This document shows positions 51,517 through 60,801 of a stretch of DNA of 64,000 bases, piece by piece. The notes under the pieces were generated by a model. That model did not search any database, was not told where the DNA came from, and saw only the letters and a program-made list of their open reading frames with translations. The translations under genes and the position numbers were made by a program. The stretch comes from Lacipirellulaceae bacterium (lineage in GTDB: Bacteria; Planctomycetota; Planctomycetia; Pirellulales; Lacipirellulaceae), in NCBI GenBank assembly GCA_040218535.1, contig JAVJRG010000009.1, positions 62,001 through 126,000 on the forward strand, written 5' to 3'. Numbering within the stretch: position 1 is the first letter of the stretch; every line of letters starts with the position of its first letter.

Positions 51517-54500
51517 ATGGCGAAGAACCGAAAGAGTCGATCACTTTTCCGCGGCTTCAATCCAAAGTTCAAGCAAGCTAAGAGAACACGCAAGACTCGC
51601 TCCAATAAGCCAGCGGGTTTGACTTTCGAGAATCTTGAGCCTCGTCAGTTGCTAGCCGTCGCGACCTTCCAGGAGGGATTGAACAACTACATCGGCGCGC
51701 AAGACACGGTACTTTTCTCACAGGCACGTGATAGTAACTTCGGTGGCGAGACAGCGATCAGCGTCGACCAACAGGATGCCAACGGCGTTCGACAGGGTCT
51801 ACTGCAGTTCTCAGATCTCTTTGGTGATAGCTCGATCGGTTTCACACAGATCCCAGAAGGCTCAACAATCAACTCGGCGACGCTCTCATTCGAAATCACG
51901 AATCCGTCGACGAGCCAAGCCCAGATATCGATGTACCGCATGCTCGTTACTTGGGACGAAGGCAGTGCCACTTGGAATACGTTCGGCGATATTGGTGGTG
52001 TTCAAGCTTCTGAGGGAGAAGCGACTGCCCTGCCAGCAGACTATACGCTGTTTGACCCACGCCGTACCTCGGTGCTAGGTGCCGATGCTCCTGTTAGCGA
52101 CCCTGACCGCGTGCCAGGCGACCCGGGTACTTTTGATGTCACGCGATCTCTCCAGAGTTGGTCAGCGGGCGAGACGGTAAACAACGGTTGGTTGATTGAG
52201 AGCACCGCCACAGACGGTTGGGATCTCTCGACTTCGGAGGACGCACAAGGCTCGCGTCCGTTCCTCCGCGTTGACTTTACCCCTCCATCCGCCAACCAAG
52301 ACACGATCAGCTTCCTAGACAGTCGTGTCACGAAGAACGAAGGCGGCGATGGCACTCAGACACTCTCTCTGACAGTTGCTCGTCTGGGCGGTAACAGCGG
52401 CACAGATACCGTGACCTTTGCGGTAGCCGACGGCACTGCGACCGACACCGGTCCTTCGGACGACTACGACGTTGCCACCGCGGGCAACACGCTGACCTTC
52501 ATGCCGGGTGAAATCACCAAGACGATCGACATCACTATCAATGACGATACGGTTCTTGAAGGGAATGAAACGCTGACCGTAACTCTCTCCAATCCCGTTG
52601 GAGCGTCGCTGGGTAGCAATTTCCAAACGACCGTCACGATCGCCGATAACGATGCACTCATTAACGAGGTGCTGGCGAACGTCTCTGACGTAGACAACAT
52701 TGGAGTTGACGAGACGGATCGCGAGTACGTTGAGCTTATCGGTACCCCGGGTGCGAGTCTCGACGATTACTATTTCGTTGTATTTGAAGGCCAAGAGGAA
52801 GAAGCCGGCGGCGGTGGCGGTGTCGCCGACTTGGTTGTCAACTTGGCTGGTCAAACTTTTGGCGCCAATGGATTGCTGGTATTGCGTCCTACCAATTGGC
52901 TGTACACAAAAGCCGCTGACAGCAACGAACTTGTGGTACCATCCCTCGGCACCTTGAATGGCCTGGAAGACGACTCGCAAACCTACGCACTCGTACGCAC
53001 GACAGGTCTAGCTCCTGTTCAAGGCACCGACTACGACACCATTGGTGCCTACGTTGGTACTTCCCAGGATGCCGTGGACTCGCCCTTGGGTGAGGTGGGC
53101 CTCTTAGACGTCGCACCGTTCACCGTCGGTGGCGACGCCCAGATCGTGGACAGCGTCTCGGTCTTTAACGGTGGTTCCGACCGCGACCGTGCGATTGTCA
53201 CTGGCGATCTCGGACTGCCGGGCGTTCACGTTCATCAGCCAACTCGCACGCTTAACGGTGCTGATAATGTCGCATCGGACGCCGTTTCACGTCTCAACGG
53301 CAACACGCAACCCAACACGATCGGTTCGTGGTTTAATGGTGATATCCTTTCCACGGAGGCAGACGACCTCGACTCGGTTGGTGGCGACAACGACGTTATC
53401 GAGTACCAGAATGGTTCTACAAAGATCAGTGCTGTTGCTCCAGATGGTTCGGTTCTCACACCGGGTGCCTTGAACGTATTAAATAACGTCTTCATCGAAG
53501 CTGACGTGGTTAGCATTGACGAGCCTGGTGGTGGCACGGTCAACGTGACATTCACGGTCACTCGAACTGGTGATCTTTCCAGCCCGCTTTCGGTCTCCTA
53601 CAACACGGTCGATGGGTCTGCTAAGGCTGGCAGCGACTTTGTCGGCCAGCCCAGCGGGACGGTCAACTTCACCGCAGATGCTCTAGCATCGGTCCAAACA
53701 AAAACCATCACTGTGGTGGTCAACACGGATACCATCGCCGAAGGTTTTGAGGACTTCGGCGTTGAAGTCACAGAGGCGGCCTCACCGTTCTTGATTACCC
53801 AAGACTTTGCGAGTGTTCGGATCAATGACGGTGACGTCCTCGTTGCCGACTTCCAGCAAGGTGTCGTGGGAACCCAGGGTGGTGCTGCTTATAACGGTAC
53901 GCAAGACACCTACATCGACGCTGAGCCGAATCGCTTGAACACCTTCTTCGGTTCTGACCAAAGGATTCGCGTTGACGATGCCGAGGGTGGTGACTTCACC
54001 GGCGGTGGCGAGGGTGTCGATATCCGTCCCCAACAAGGCTTGATTCAGTTCGACAACATGTTCGGCTCTGGGACCAATCAAGTCGATGCTGGTTCGCAGA
54101 TCTTCGGTGCTACGCTGACGCTCAACGTCACCGGGCAATCGAATAACAGTGCGAACATCAACTTCTTCCGAATGCTCAAGCCTTGGAATGAAGTCGCAAC
54201 TTGGAACGACCCACAAGGAAGTGTTGGAAGTGACATCTCCAACGGTATCCGTCCTGACGACATCGACGCCTCTGCGATCATCGACTTCAGCGTCCCAATG
54301 CCTGAGATCGGCGGTCCGGTTGAGATTCCGCTAAACGTCGAAACACTTCAGGGATGGGCCAATGGTACGCTCGACAACTACGGCTGGGTTGCCATCTCCG
54401 ACTCGGGCGAACTCTGGGAGTTTGACTCCAGCGAGACGATCTTCGCCAATCGTCCGAAGCTGACGCTTCAATACACCGAGCCAACGGGCCAAGGCAGCTT

Positions 54501-56454
54501 CACTTTCGCCCAGCAAGAGTCGGGTGCGTCTCAGGGTGAAGCTCGAATTGGCGAAGGTGGCACTGCGGAGATCGTTGTCAACCGTGTTGGCGGCTCCTCC
54601 GGAGCAGCGGCGGTTGACTTCCAGATCTCCTTCGGCACTGCCACCAGTGGTGACATCGGCACCGTCACCCCCGTGAGTGGAACTTTGAATTTTGCCAATG
54701 GTGAACTGTCGCAGACGATCTCGATCCCAACGATCGATGATTCGGATCTGGAAGCGAATGAGAGACTAACCATCACCCTGACACCAAACAATGGCAGCAT
54801 TCTTAGCCAAGCAGACGAGCTGGACCTGATCATTCGTGACAACGATGCCAGCGTCACCAACCCACCCGCTCTTGTCAGCGAGATCGCTTACAACCAGCCG
54901 GGTAACGACGGCGGTTCGGAAATGTTCGAGCTTGTCGGTACTCCTGGTGCCAAGTTGGGCTCGTTCTACGCTGCCGTCATCGCCGGCGACTCGGGTGCTG
55001 ATCAAGGAGCAACCGACCTGATCGTCGATCTGGGCGAGTTTGAAATCGGACCCAACGGCACTCTACTAATCGGTGCTGAGCCAGGTAGCTTCAACTGGAA
55101 CATTCCAGCCGGAACTACCTACGTTGGGCTCCCTGAGCTGAACGCCGAGTTCCTTGGTGGTAACGACAATGGCACCTCGACTTACGCCTTGATCTACAGC
55201 CCAACCACCTCGTTGCACGTTGGTCGTTATGACTATGACGTGGACAACAATGGTGGTTCGCTTGACCTACCACCTGACGCGGTGATCGTCGACTCGATTG
55301 CTGTTCGCGACACGGATGCCACGGTCTTCAATGACGACACCACTTACACGGGCGGCGGTAGCAACACCTTCTTCCAGCCGTTTGGAACTGGTGACGCACT
55401 CGACGGACTGACCCGTTCAGGCGGAAACACTGCGAGAAATTCAGCCGCCGCTTGGTATGCGGGCGACTACATCGGCAGTGACGATGCTTTGGTCTACGAC
55501 TTCCTGACCAATAGCTCGGGCTTTGCCGAGTCGATCAACTTGCCGAACGATGGTGCGGCGGGTAGCCCGGGTCTCCCGAATGCTTCGTCGAATCCAATCG
55601 TGGCGTTTAGCTCGGTCGATGCAGCCGGCGGCACGGTAACGGTTTCCTTTAGCGATGCGGTTGACCAAATCCTCGTTGGCGACGGCACCACGTTCACCGG
55701 TGGTCAATCTGATGCTTTGGTTGGTCCTGGCCTGAGCGTTACGGATACTAGCGGAACAGCCGTCGCCGGCATCGACGCGGTACCAGCGAATATCACCGGG
55801 TACGGCACAAACACCTTGACCCTAGAGTTCAGTGGTGCCAATACTCTCGCGGGCGGTGGACTGCCTGCTGGCACCTATAACCTCAACATTGTCTTCGCAG
55901 GCACAGTCGCTGGAGGCCGAGCCGTGGATGGTGCGGGAATCGGAGCACCTAGCAACGCGTCGATCGAATTCACTGTCGAGGCAGTCGGTAACGATACCGA
56001 CTTCAACGACGATAACAGCACCGACGGCTTCGACTTCCTGGCTTGGCAACGTGGCTTTGGCACACCTGCTGCTACGAATGCCGATGGCGACACTAACGCT
56101 GACGGAGCTGTCGACGGCACGGACTTAGACAACTGGCAGACCGACTATGGCACCACCACAGCGACCGTCGCCGCTGCCCAACAGCCAGCCTTCGAAGAAT
56201 CCGAAACTTCGACCGCCAGTTTTGGTGGCAATGTCTGGCTAACCGCCAGCTCTGGTCTCGAAAGCGAAGTGGAAGCGGCTCCACTCGCCGAAGAATCGGC
56301 AGAAGGAACCATTGACTCAGCCTTTAGTTCTCGCGAACTGCTCTGGGTTTCCGCCTCGGCTGAAGAGTATGTTCTGGTTGGATCAGAAGACGCTTCTGAA
56401 GAAGAAGATACCGATTCTTTAGACGAAGCCTTTGCCGAACTCGCTACGGTCTAG
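51517..56454 (+). CDS. Giant surface protein with DNRLRE, Calx-beta and dockerin-like domains
   Basis: Exported protein of 1645 residues. The N-terminus is very basic (RKSRSLFRGFNPKFKQAKR) and ends in LTFENLEPRQLLA, a motif found at the start of many planctomycete giant surface proteins. Domains in order: DNRLRE-like (about 48-257, with YRMLVTWDEGSATWN), Calx-beta (262-380, DSRVTKNEGGDGTQTL to LEGNETLTVTLSNP), a lamin-tail-like domain (385-590, YVELIGTPGASLDDYYFVVFEG), Calx-beta (663-770), DNRLRE-like (775-988), Calx-beta (992-1110), a second lamin-tail-like domain (1115-1340), an Ig-like region, a two-loop dockerin-like segment (1495-1545), and an acidic tail. The double order DNRLRE/Calx-beta/lamin-tail shows internal duplication. 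Adhesion or scaffold function is inferred; no catalytic domain was seen. Confidence 0.88.
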   Translation: MAKNRKSRSLFRGFNPKFKQAKRTRKTRSNKPAGLTFENLEPRQLLAVATFQEGLNNYIGAQDTVLFSQARDSNFGGETAISVDQQDANGVRQGLLQFSDLFGDSSIGFTQIPEGSTINSATLSFEITNPSTSQAQISMYRMLVTWDEGSATWNTFGDIGGVQASEGEATALPADYTLFDPRRTSVLGADAPVSDPDRVPGDPGTFDVTRSLQSWSAGETVNNGWLIESTATDGWDLSTSEDAQGSRPFLRVDFTPPSANQDTISFLDSRVTKNEGGDGTQTLSLTVARLGGNSGTDTVTFAVADGTATDTGPSDDYDVATAGNTLTFMPGEITKTIDITINDDTVLEGNETLTVTLSNPVGASLGSNFQTTVTIADNDALINEVLANVSDVDNIGVDETDREYVELIGTPGASLDDYYFVVFEGQEEEAGGGGGVADLVVNLAGQTFGANGLLVLRPTNWLYTKAADSNELVVPSLGTLNGLEDDSQTYALVRTTGLAPVQGTDYDTIGAYVGTSQDAVDSPLGEVGLLDVAPFTVGGDAQIVDSVSVFNGGSDRDRAIVTGDLGLPGVHVHQPTRTLNGADNVASDAVSRLNGNTQPNTIGSWFNGDILSTEADDLDSVGGDNDVIEYQNGSTKISAVAPDGSVLTPGALNVLNNVFIEADVVSIDEPGGGTVNVTFTVTRTGDLSSPLSVSYNTVDGSAKAGSDFVGQPSGTVNFTADALASVQTKTITVVVNTDTIAEGFEDFGVEVTEAASPFLITQDFASVRINDGDVLVADFQQGVVGTQGGAAYNGTQDTYIDAEPNRLNTFFGSDQRIRVDDAEGGDFTGGGEGVDIRPQQGLIQFDNMFGSGTNQVDAGSQIFGATLTLNVTGQSNNSANINFFRMLKPWNEVATWNDPQGSVGSDISNGIRPDDIDASAIIDFSVPMPEIGGPVEIPLNVETLQGWANGTLDNYGWVAISDSGELWEFDSSETIFANRPKLTLQYTEPTGQGSFTFAQQESGASQGEARIGEGGTAEIVVNRVGGSSGAAAVDFQISFGTATSGDIGTVTPVSGTLNFANGELSQTISIPTIDDSDLEANERLTITLTPNNGSILSQADELDLIIRDNDASVTNPPALVSEIAYNQPGNDGGSEMFELVGTPGAKLGSFYAAVIAGDSGADQGATDLIVDLGEFEIGPNGTLLIGAEPGSFNWNIPAGTTYVGLPELNAEFLGGNDNGTSTYALIYSPTTSLHVGRYDYDVDNNGGSLDLPPDAVIVDSIAVRDTDATVFNDDTTYTGGGSNTFFQPFGTGDALDGLTRSGGNTARNSAAAWYAGDYIGSDDALVYDFLTNSSGFAESINLPNDGAAGSPGLPNASSNPIVAFSSVDAAGGTVTVSFSDAVDQILVGDGTTFTGGQSDALVGPGLSVTDTSGTAVAGIDAVPANITGYGTNTLTLEFSGANTLAGGGLPAGTYNLNIVFAGTVAGGRAVDGAGIGAPSNASIEFTVEAVGNDTDFNDDNSTDGFDFLAWQRGFGTPAATNADGDTNADGAVDGTDLDNWQTDYGTTTATVAAAQQPAFEESETSTASFGGNVWLTASSGLESEVEAAPLAEESAEGTIDSAFSSRELLWVSASAEEYVLVGSEDASEEEDTDSLDEAFAELATV

Positions 56455-56483
56455 CCAAAGGCTTCAGGAATTGATCTTACCGA

Positions 56484-56519
56484 ACGGGTAGCCTGTCCTA
56501 TCAGGTCACCCGTCTTTTT
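56484..56519 (+). terminator. Rho-independent terminator of the giant surface-protein gene
   Basis: Stem ACGGGT..CCTG (56484-56495) pairing with CAGG..ACCCGT (56502-56513), two mismatches in the middle and a 6-base loop, followed by CTTTTT. It lies 30 bases after the stop and before the convergent ABC transporter gene. Confidence 0.7.
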
Positions 56520-56552
56520 GCGATTCAACGTTTGATTCTTGGTCCCGTCGAT

Positions 56553-57635
56553 TCAGAGTTCCAGCCGCGAACCAGCTTCATCGTCGGCGAAGAGGTGCCA
56601 CGAATCGGGTCTTAGACGGGGACTGATATGATCGCCAGGAACTAGACCGCTCGAAGCTGCGAGCCGAATCGCGTGACGCTGACTCGCGAGGGTGAAATGG
56701 CCGACGGACTCGTGGCCCATCTGCTCGACAACTTCAAGCTCGACTTCGGGCAAAGCGTGGCCAGGACCCTCAAGCAACAGGTCTTCGGCGCGGAACCCAA
56801 GCCACGCAGCAGCCTCAGTGTGCTTGACTTGGGAATCCGAAGATTCGGCCGCCAGATCCAAGGCGGTCGATTCGAAATGAAAACTGCCGTCTCGCAGCGT
56901 CCCTTGCAGGAAGTTCATTGGGGGGCTGCCGATGAAGCTGGCAACGAAGCGATTGGCCGGGCGGCGATAAATCTCTAACGGAGCATCCGCCTGTTGCACC
57001 ACGCCTTGGTTCATGATGACAATCCGTTCACCCAAGGTCATCGCTTCCACCTGGTCGTGCGTCACGTAAACCATCGTTGTTTTCAAGCGATGATGTAAAG
57101 CCGCAATCTCAGCACGCATTTGGACACGCAGCTTCGCGTCGAGGTTTGAAAGTGGCTCGTCAAACAGAAAGACCTTTGGCTGACGGACGATCGCACGGCC
57201 TAAGGCGACCCGTTGTCTTTGCCCGCCCGAAAGTTCTCGCGGTCGGCGATCAAGCTGCGACTCAATCCCCAGCGTCACAGCCACTTCGTCGACACGCTGC
57301 TGGATAACGTCCTTCGGCGTACGCCGCATCTTCAAGCCGAACGCGAGATTCTCCCGAATCGACATGTGGGGATAGAGCGCGTAGTTCTGAAAAACCATGG
57401 CGATGTCGCGGTCACCCGGCTCGACAGCATTGACGACCCGATCGTCGATCGCGATCTCGCCCGAGGAGATTTCTTCAAGCCCAGCCAGCATCCTCAGCGT
57501 GGTGCTCTTCCCACAACCCGAGGGGCCAACGAGCACGAGGAACTCACCTTCAGTGATTTCCAGATTCAGATCGTGAACCGCATGGAAACCGTCCGAGTAG
57601 ATCTTATTGACTTGGCGGAAGCTGACTGTTGCCAC
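56553..57635 (-). CDS. ABC transporter ATP-binding protein, MsmK/UgpC/MalK type
   Basis: Cytoplasmic ATPase of 360 residues for a carbohydrate ABC importer. Walker A is at residues 37-45 (GPSGCGKST), the Q-loop reads [23 protein letters not shown], the signature [14 protein letters not shown] lies near 135, Walker B with [12 protein letters not shown] near 155 and the switch His in [13 protein letters not shown]. The C-terminal 120 residues form the OB-fold regulatory domain with SPPMNFLQG. Translation starts at GTG. It is the last gene of the alpha-glucan operon, 11 bp after the MalG-type permease. Such ATPases often serve several transporters. Confidence 0.93.
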   Translation of the reverse strand: MATVSFRQVNKIYSDGFHAVHDLNLEITEGEFLVLVGPSGCGKSTTLRMLAGLEEISSGEIAIDDRVVNAVEPGDRDIAMVFQNYALYPHMSIRENLAFGLKMRRTPKDVIQQRVDEVAVTLGIESQLDRRPRELSGGQRQRVALGRAIVRQPKVFLFDEPLSNLDAKLRVQMRAEIAALHHRLKTTMVYVTHDQVEAMTLGERIVIMNQGVVQQADAPLEIYRRPANRFVASFIGSPPMNFLQGTLRDGSFHFESTALDLAAESSDSQVKHTEAAAWLGFRAEDLLLEGPGHALPEVELEVVEQMGHESVGHFTLASQRHAIRLAASSGLVPGDHISPRLRPDSWHLFADDEAGSRLEL

Positions 57636-57646
57636 GATGCACTACC

Positions 57647-58486
57647 CTACTCTTTCACAGCGCCGACGGTCATGCCGGAGACAAGATATTTACTGAGGAC
57701 GATAAACACCACCACCACCGGCACGCTGACAAGAATCGCCGCGGCAGCGTAAAGCCCCCACTGGGTGGACATGCTTGCTTGAAAACTCTTGACGCCTAAA
57801 GGTAGCGTAAACATTTCGCGATCTTGTAAAACCTGAGCGGCAACGATGTACTCGCTCCATGCGGTCATAAAACTAAACAAGGCCGTAATCACCAACCCGG
57901 GGGCAGCGAGCGGCAAGATCACCTTGCGAAACGCAACCAACCGCGAGCAGCCGTCCACGCGGGCCGCCTCTTCGAGGGATGGCGAGATCGTGTCGTAGAA
58001 ACCCTTCATTTGCCAGACGCAAAAAGGAAGCGCCGTTGAAACGTAAAAGACGAGCAAGCCCAGAAATGTATTCATCAGATGTAGTTTGGCGACCAATATG
58101 TAAAGCGGCAGCAGCAGCATCGTCGCGGGGAACATTTGCGTAGTGAGGATCGAAAGCATTAAGGCTTGGCGACCGACAAAGCGGAATCGACTTAGAGCGT
58201 ACCCGCCCATCGCCGCTAAGGCGACGCCCGTGACTGTCACGGCGAACGAGACAAGCAGCGAGTTGCCAAGCCATCGCAGAAATGGTTGCTGCGTGAATAG
58301 TGCCGCGTAAGAGTCCAACGTCCAATCGTCAGGAATGATCGAGAGATCGGTCGTCTTCAACTGATCGCCGGGACGCAACGAGATCGAAAGCACGTTCAGT
58401 GCTGGATAGACGCTGATCACAACGAACAGCAGAAGAAACGCATGGCGAAGAATCGTGATTCGTAGTGGTTCTTTAGCCATAGACAT
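57647..58486 (-). CDS. ABC transporter permease, MalG type
   Basis: Inner-membrane permease of 279 residues with six predicted helices, beginning ILRHAFLLLFVVISVYPALNVLSISL. The EAA loop that contacts the ATPase reads LEEAARVDGCSRLVAFRKVILPLAAPGL. LPLYILVAKLHLMNTFLGLL and the C-terminal QWGLYAAAAILVSVPVVVVFIVLSKYLVSGMTVGAVKE are characteristic of MalG. Its start overlaps the end of the upstream fused gene by 14 bp (a second ATG is two codons on). It pairs with the permease half of that fusion to import maltodextrin-like sugars. Confidence 0.93.
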   Translation of the reverse strand: MSMAKEPLRITILRHAFLLLFVVISVYPALNVLSISLRPGDQLKTTDLSIIPDDWTLDSYAALFTQQPFLRWLGNSLLVSFAVTVTGVALAAMGGYALSRFRFVGRQALMLSILTTQMFPATMLLLPLYILVAKLHLMNTFLGLLVFYVSTALPFCVWQMKGFYDTISPSLEEAARVDGCSRLVAFRKVILPLAAPGLVITALFSFMTAWSEYIVAAQVLQDREMFTLPLGVKSFQASMSTQWGLYAAAAILVSVPVVVVFIVLSKYLVSGMTVGAVKE

Positions 58487-60752
58487 TCTCGGTGGCTTTG
58501 GAACGGTGTAAGAAAGCTAGGCAAAAGACGAGTAAGATGATGAAGACGATCATCGACAAGGCAGCTCCATAACCATAACGGTAGAGGTTAAACACTTCCT
58601 TGTAGACGTAGGAAACAAGAATATGCGTCTTGTTCGAAGGGGCACCGCCGTTGGAGACGAGCCAAACTACGTTGAGATTGTTAAAGGTCCAGATGGCTCC
58701 CAAAGTCGCTGCCGGAGCAAGTACCGGTTTTAACAACGGCAAAGTGATGTGACGGAACTGCTGCCAACGCGAGGCACGATCGATTCTCGCTGCCTCGTAC
58801 ATCTCCTGAGGAACCCCCTGCAGACCACCGAGGGCGATCACCATCATGAAGGGATAGCCGAGCCAAACATTGGCGATGATACACGCGATAAAGGCATTGG
58901 TCGCTTCGCCGAGCCAGTTCACTTGCGGCAGGCCAAACAGTTGGTTGCTGATCAGGTTCACAGCACCGTATTCCAAGTGAAACATGCTCCGCCAAGTTAA
59001 GGCCGTGATGTAAGCTGGGACAGCCCACGGCAAAATAAGGAGCACGCGATAAATCGATTTGCCGCGGATCGGACCATTCAACGCAACTGCTAACAGCACG
59101 CCGATGCCAACGTGAAAAGTCACGTTCACGACGGTCCAAAGAATTGTCTTCAGCAACACTGCGTAGAATTGCTCGTCGCTTAGCACATCAACATAGTTCT
59201 GCCAGCCGGTAATTCCCCAATTTCGAAAGTGCGTGAGGGACATATTCGAGAAGGAGAGCACCAGATTGTAGAAAAACGGAAAGACTACCGTAAGAAAGAT
59301 CAACACAATCGCAGGACCAACCATGGCATAGGCCAACGGTTGCCGCCGTAAGTCAGGAAGCAACCGTGCGAGGCCGTGTCTCTGCCAGACGAATAGTGCC
59401 AGCGTTGCCAAGGCAGCGAGAGCACCCCAGACCCAACTCCCTTCGACTTCGGCATCGTCGCGACGCATCAGTTCAATCGCCTCGACGGCATTCTCCTGCA
59501 TCCGCTGGGCAGCCTTTTCAGCCGTGAGCTCGCCACCGAGCAACGCCTGGTAGGGGGGCCGCATCGCGTCCCAAACAGCTCGCATCTCAGGACCCGAGGG
59601 CATGAGATGGCCGTTGGCAAGCTGTTCGCTTGAAGCCTTCAGCGTTGCATCCGAGCTAAGCAACGGATCGTCGTAAGGCGACTTACGGGAAGGGAGGATC
59701 CGTAATTCTTGCATCGCCCTCCGCTGCGACTCCTCGCTGGTGAGATAAGCAACCAGCGCCATCGCAGCTTCACGTTGCGCGGGACTTGCATTGACGTTGA
59801 GCGAGTAGCCTTTGGGGGAAACCATCGGGCCCATCGGTTGGCCCGTCGCTTGAACCAACGGCAAGGGAGCGATCGCCGCATTAATCACCTCGGAGTCGAG
59901 ATAATCGCCCCAACTCCAGTCGCCGTTGATGATCATGGCGGCATTGCCCGATTTGAACAGCGAGTCGGCCGTTTCGTAGTCACATCCTTTGGGGACGATT
60001 TTCTCTTTGCGCTGCAGGTCGATGATCAGCTTGAGTGCGGCGATCGTCTCGTCAGTATTCAGGTCGGGCTCGGTATTTGCTTCGTCACTAAACAGCCAGG
60101 CACCAAAGCCTGTCAAGAACGGCACGGAAAAGTAAGGTTCCTCGTAGTTCCAGACCAGACCGTAGCGTTCGTTCCGTCCGTCGCCATCCTCGTCGAGGGT
60201 GTTTTCACGACCGATCTTGATAAGTTGCTCAATCGTTTCAGGCGGCTGCTTGACGAAGTCACGGTTGTAGACGAGCGCCAGATGATTGCCAAATCGATCA
60301 GAGATCTGCACGAGATCTTTTTCATCGGGGCTATCATTCGAGGGGAGAAAGGTTAGCCCCCCGGGTTTGAATTGTTGTCGCTGCTGCTCATCGACCCAGG
60401 GGCCCATATCAGCGATCACGCCCATCGTGTGATAAGTTCCCAGAACATCACTTGGACCATAGAGAAGGTCCGGTCCGACGCCAGCCAGCGCCGCTGCTTG
60501 GTAGCTGCTGCGCAATTCCTCGGTATCTTTGAAGACGAGCTTAATAGAAACCTCTGGGTGTTTCTGTTCGTACTCATCGACGAGTTTTTGCAGAAAAACT
60601 CTTTCGTTGGGCACCATCTGATGCCAAAGCTGAATCACTTGCCGCCCGTCTTCCTGCTGGCAACCGCCCAAGAGACTACCTAGCAGGAGGCAACTAAGAA
60701 GGCACTTGAACTGATGGAAAGCGAAAGCCAAAGAGTTGGAGCTATTGAGCAT
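58473..60752 (-). CDS. Fused solute-binding protein and MalF-type permease
   Basis: A single protein of 759 residues that joins two subunits normally made separately. Residues 1-31 form a lipoprotein-type signal (LLSCLLLGSLLGGC, Cys31). The solute-binding domain (about 35-430) reads IQLWHQMVPNERVFLQKLVDEYE at the start, with AGVGPDLLYGPSDVLGTY and GNAAMIINGDWSWGDYL typical of MalE-type proteins. A helix near 437 (ALAALATLALFVW) leads into the permease (about 465-759) with FLTVVFPFFYNLVLSFSNMSL and the EAA loop MYEAARIDRASRWQQFRHITLPLLKPVL. The frame is open without a break, so this is not a frameshift product. A TTG seven codons upstream is an unlikely alternative start. The lipobox and the N-terminal topology imply a binding protein tethered to its channel. 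Confidence 0.9.
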   Translation of the reverse strand: MLNSSNSLAFAFHQFKCLLSCLLLGSLLGGCQQEDGRQVIQLWHQMVPNERVFLQKLVDEYEQKHPEVSIKLVFKDTEELRSSYQAAALAGVGPDLLYGPSDVLGTYHTMGVIADMGPWVDEQQRQQFKPGGLTFLPSNDSPDEKDLVQISDRFGNHLALVYNRDFVKQPPETIEQLIKIGRENTLDEDGDGRNERYGLVWNYEEPYFSVPFLTGFGAWLFSDEANTEPDLNTDETIAALKLIIDLQRKEKIVPKGCDYETADSLFKSGNAAMIINGDWSWGDYLDSEVINAAIAPLPLVQATGQPMGPMVSPKGYSLNVNASPAQREAAMALVAYLTSEESQRRAMQELRILPSRKSPYDDPLLSSDATLKASSEQLANGHLMPSGPEMRAVWDAMRPPYQALLGGELTAEKAAQRMQENAVEAIELMRRDDAEVEGSWVWGALAALATLALFVWQRHGLARLLPDLRRQPLAYAMVGPAIVLIFLTVVFPFFYNLVLSFSNMSLTHFRNWGITGWQNYVDVLSDEQFYAVLLKTILWTVVNVTFHVGIGVLLAVALNGPIRGKSIYRVLLILPWAVPAYITALTWRSMFHLEYGAVNLISNQLFGLPQVNWLGEATNAFIACIIANVWLGYPFMMVIALGGLQGVPQEMYEAARIDRASRWQQFRHITLPLLKPVLAPAATLGAIWTFNNLNVVWLVSNGGAPSNKTHILVSYVYKEVFNLYRYGYGAALSMIVFIILLVFCLAFLHRSKATENVYG

Positions 60753-60801
60753 AGTCAGAACACTGATCGGCAAACTTCAACGTGCCTTCCGAAACACAGG
60801 A

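Noticed and set aside
52315-52980. Minus-strand open frame of 221 codons within the giant surface-protein gene
   Set aside because: It lies opposite Calx-beta and lamin-tail-like coding sequence and has no domain or ribosome-binding site of its own.
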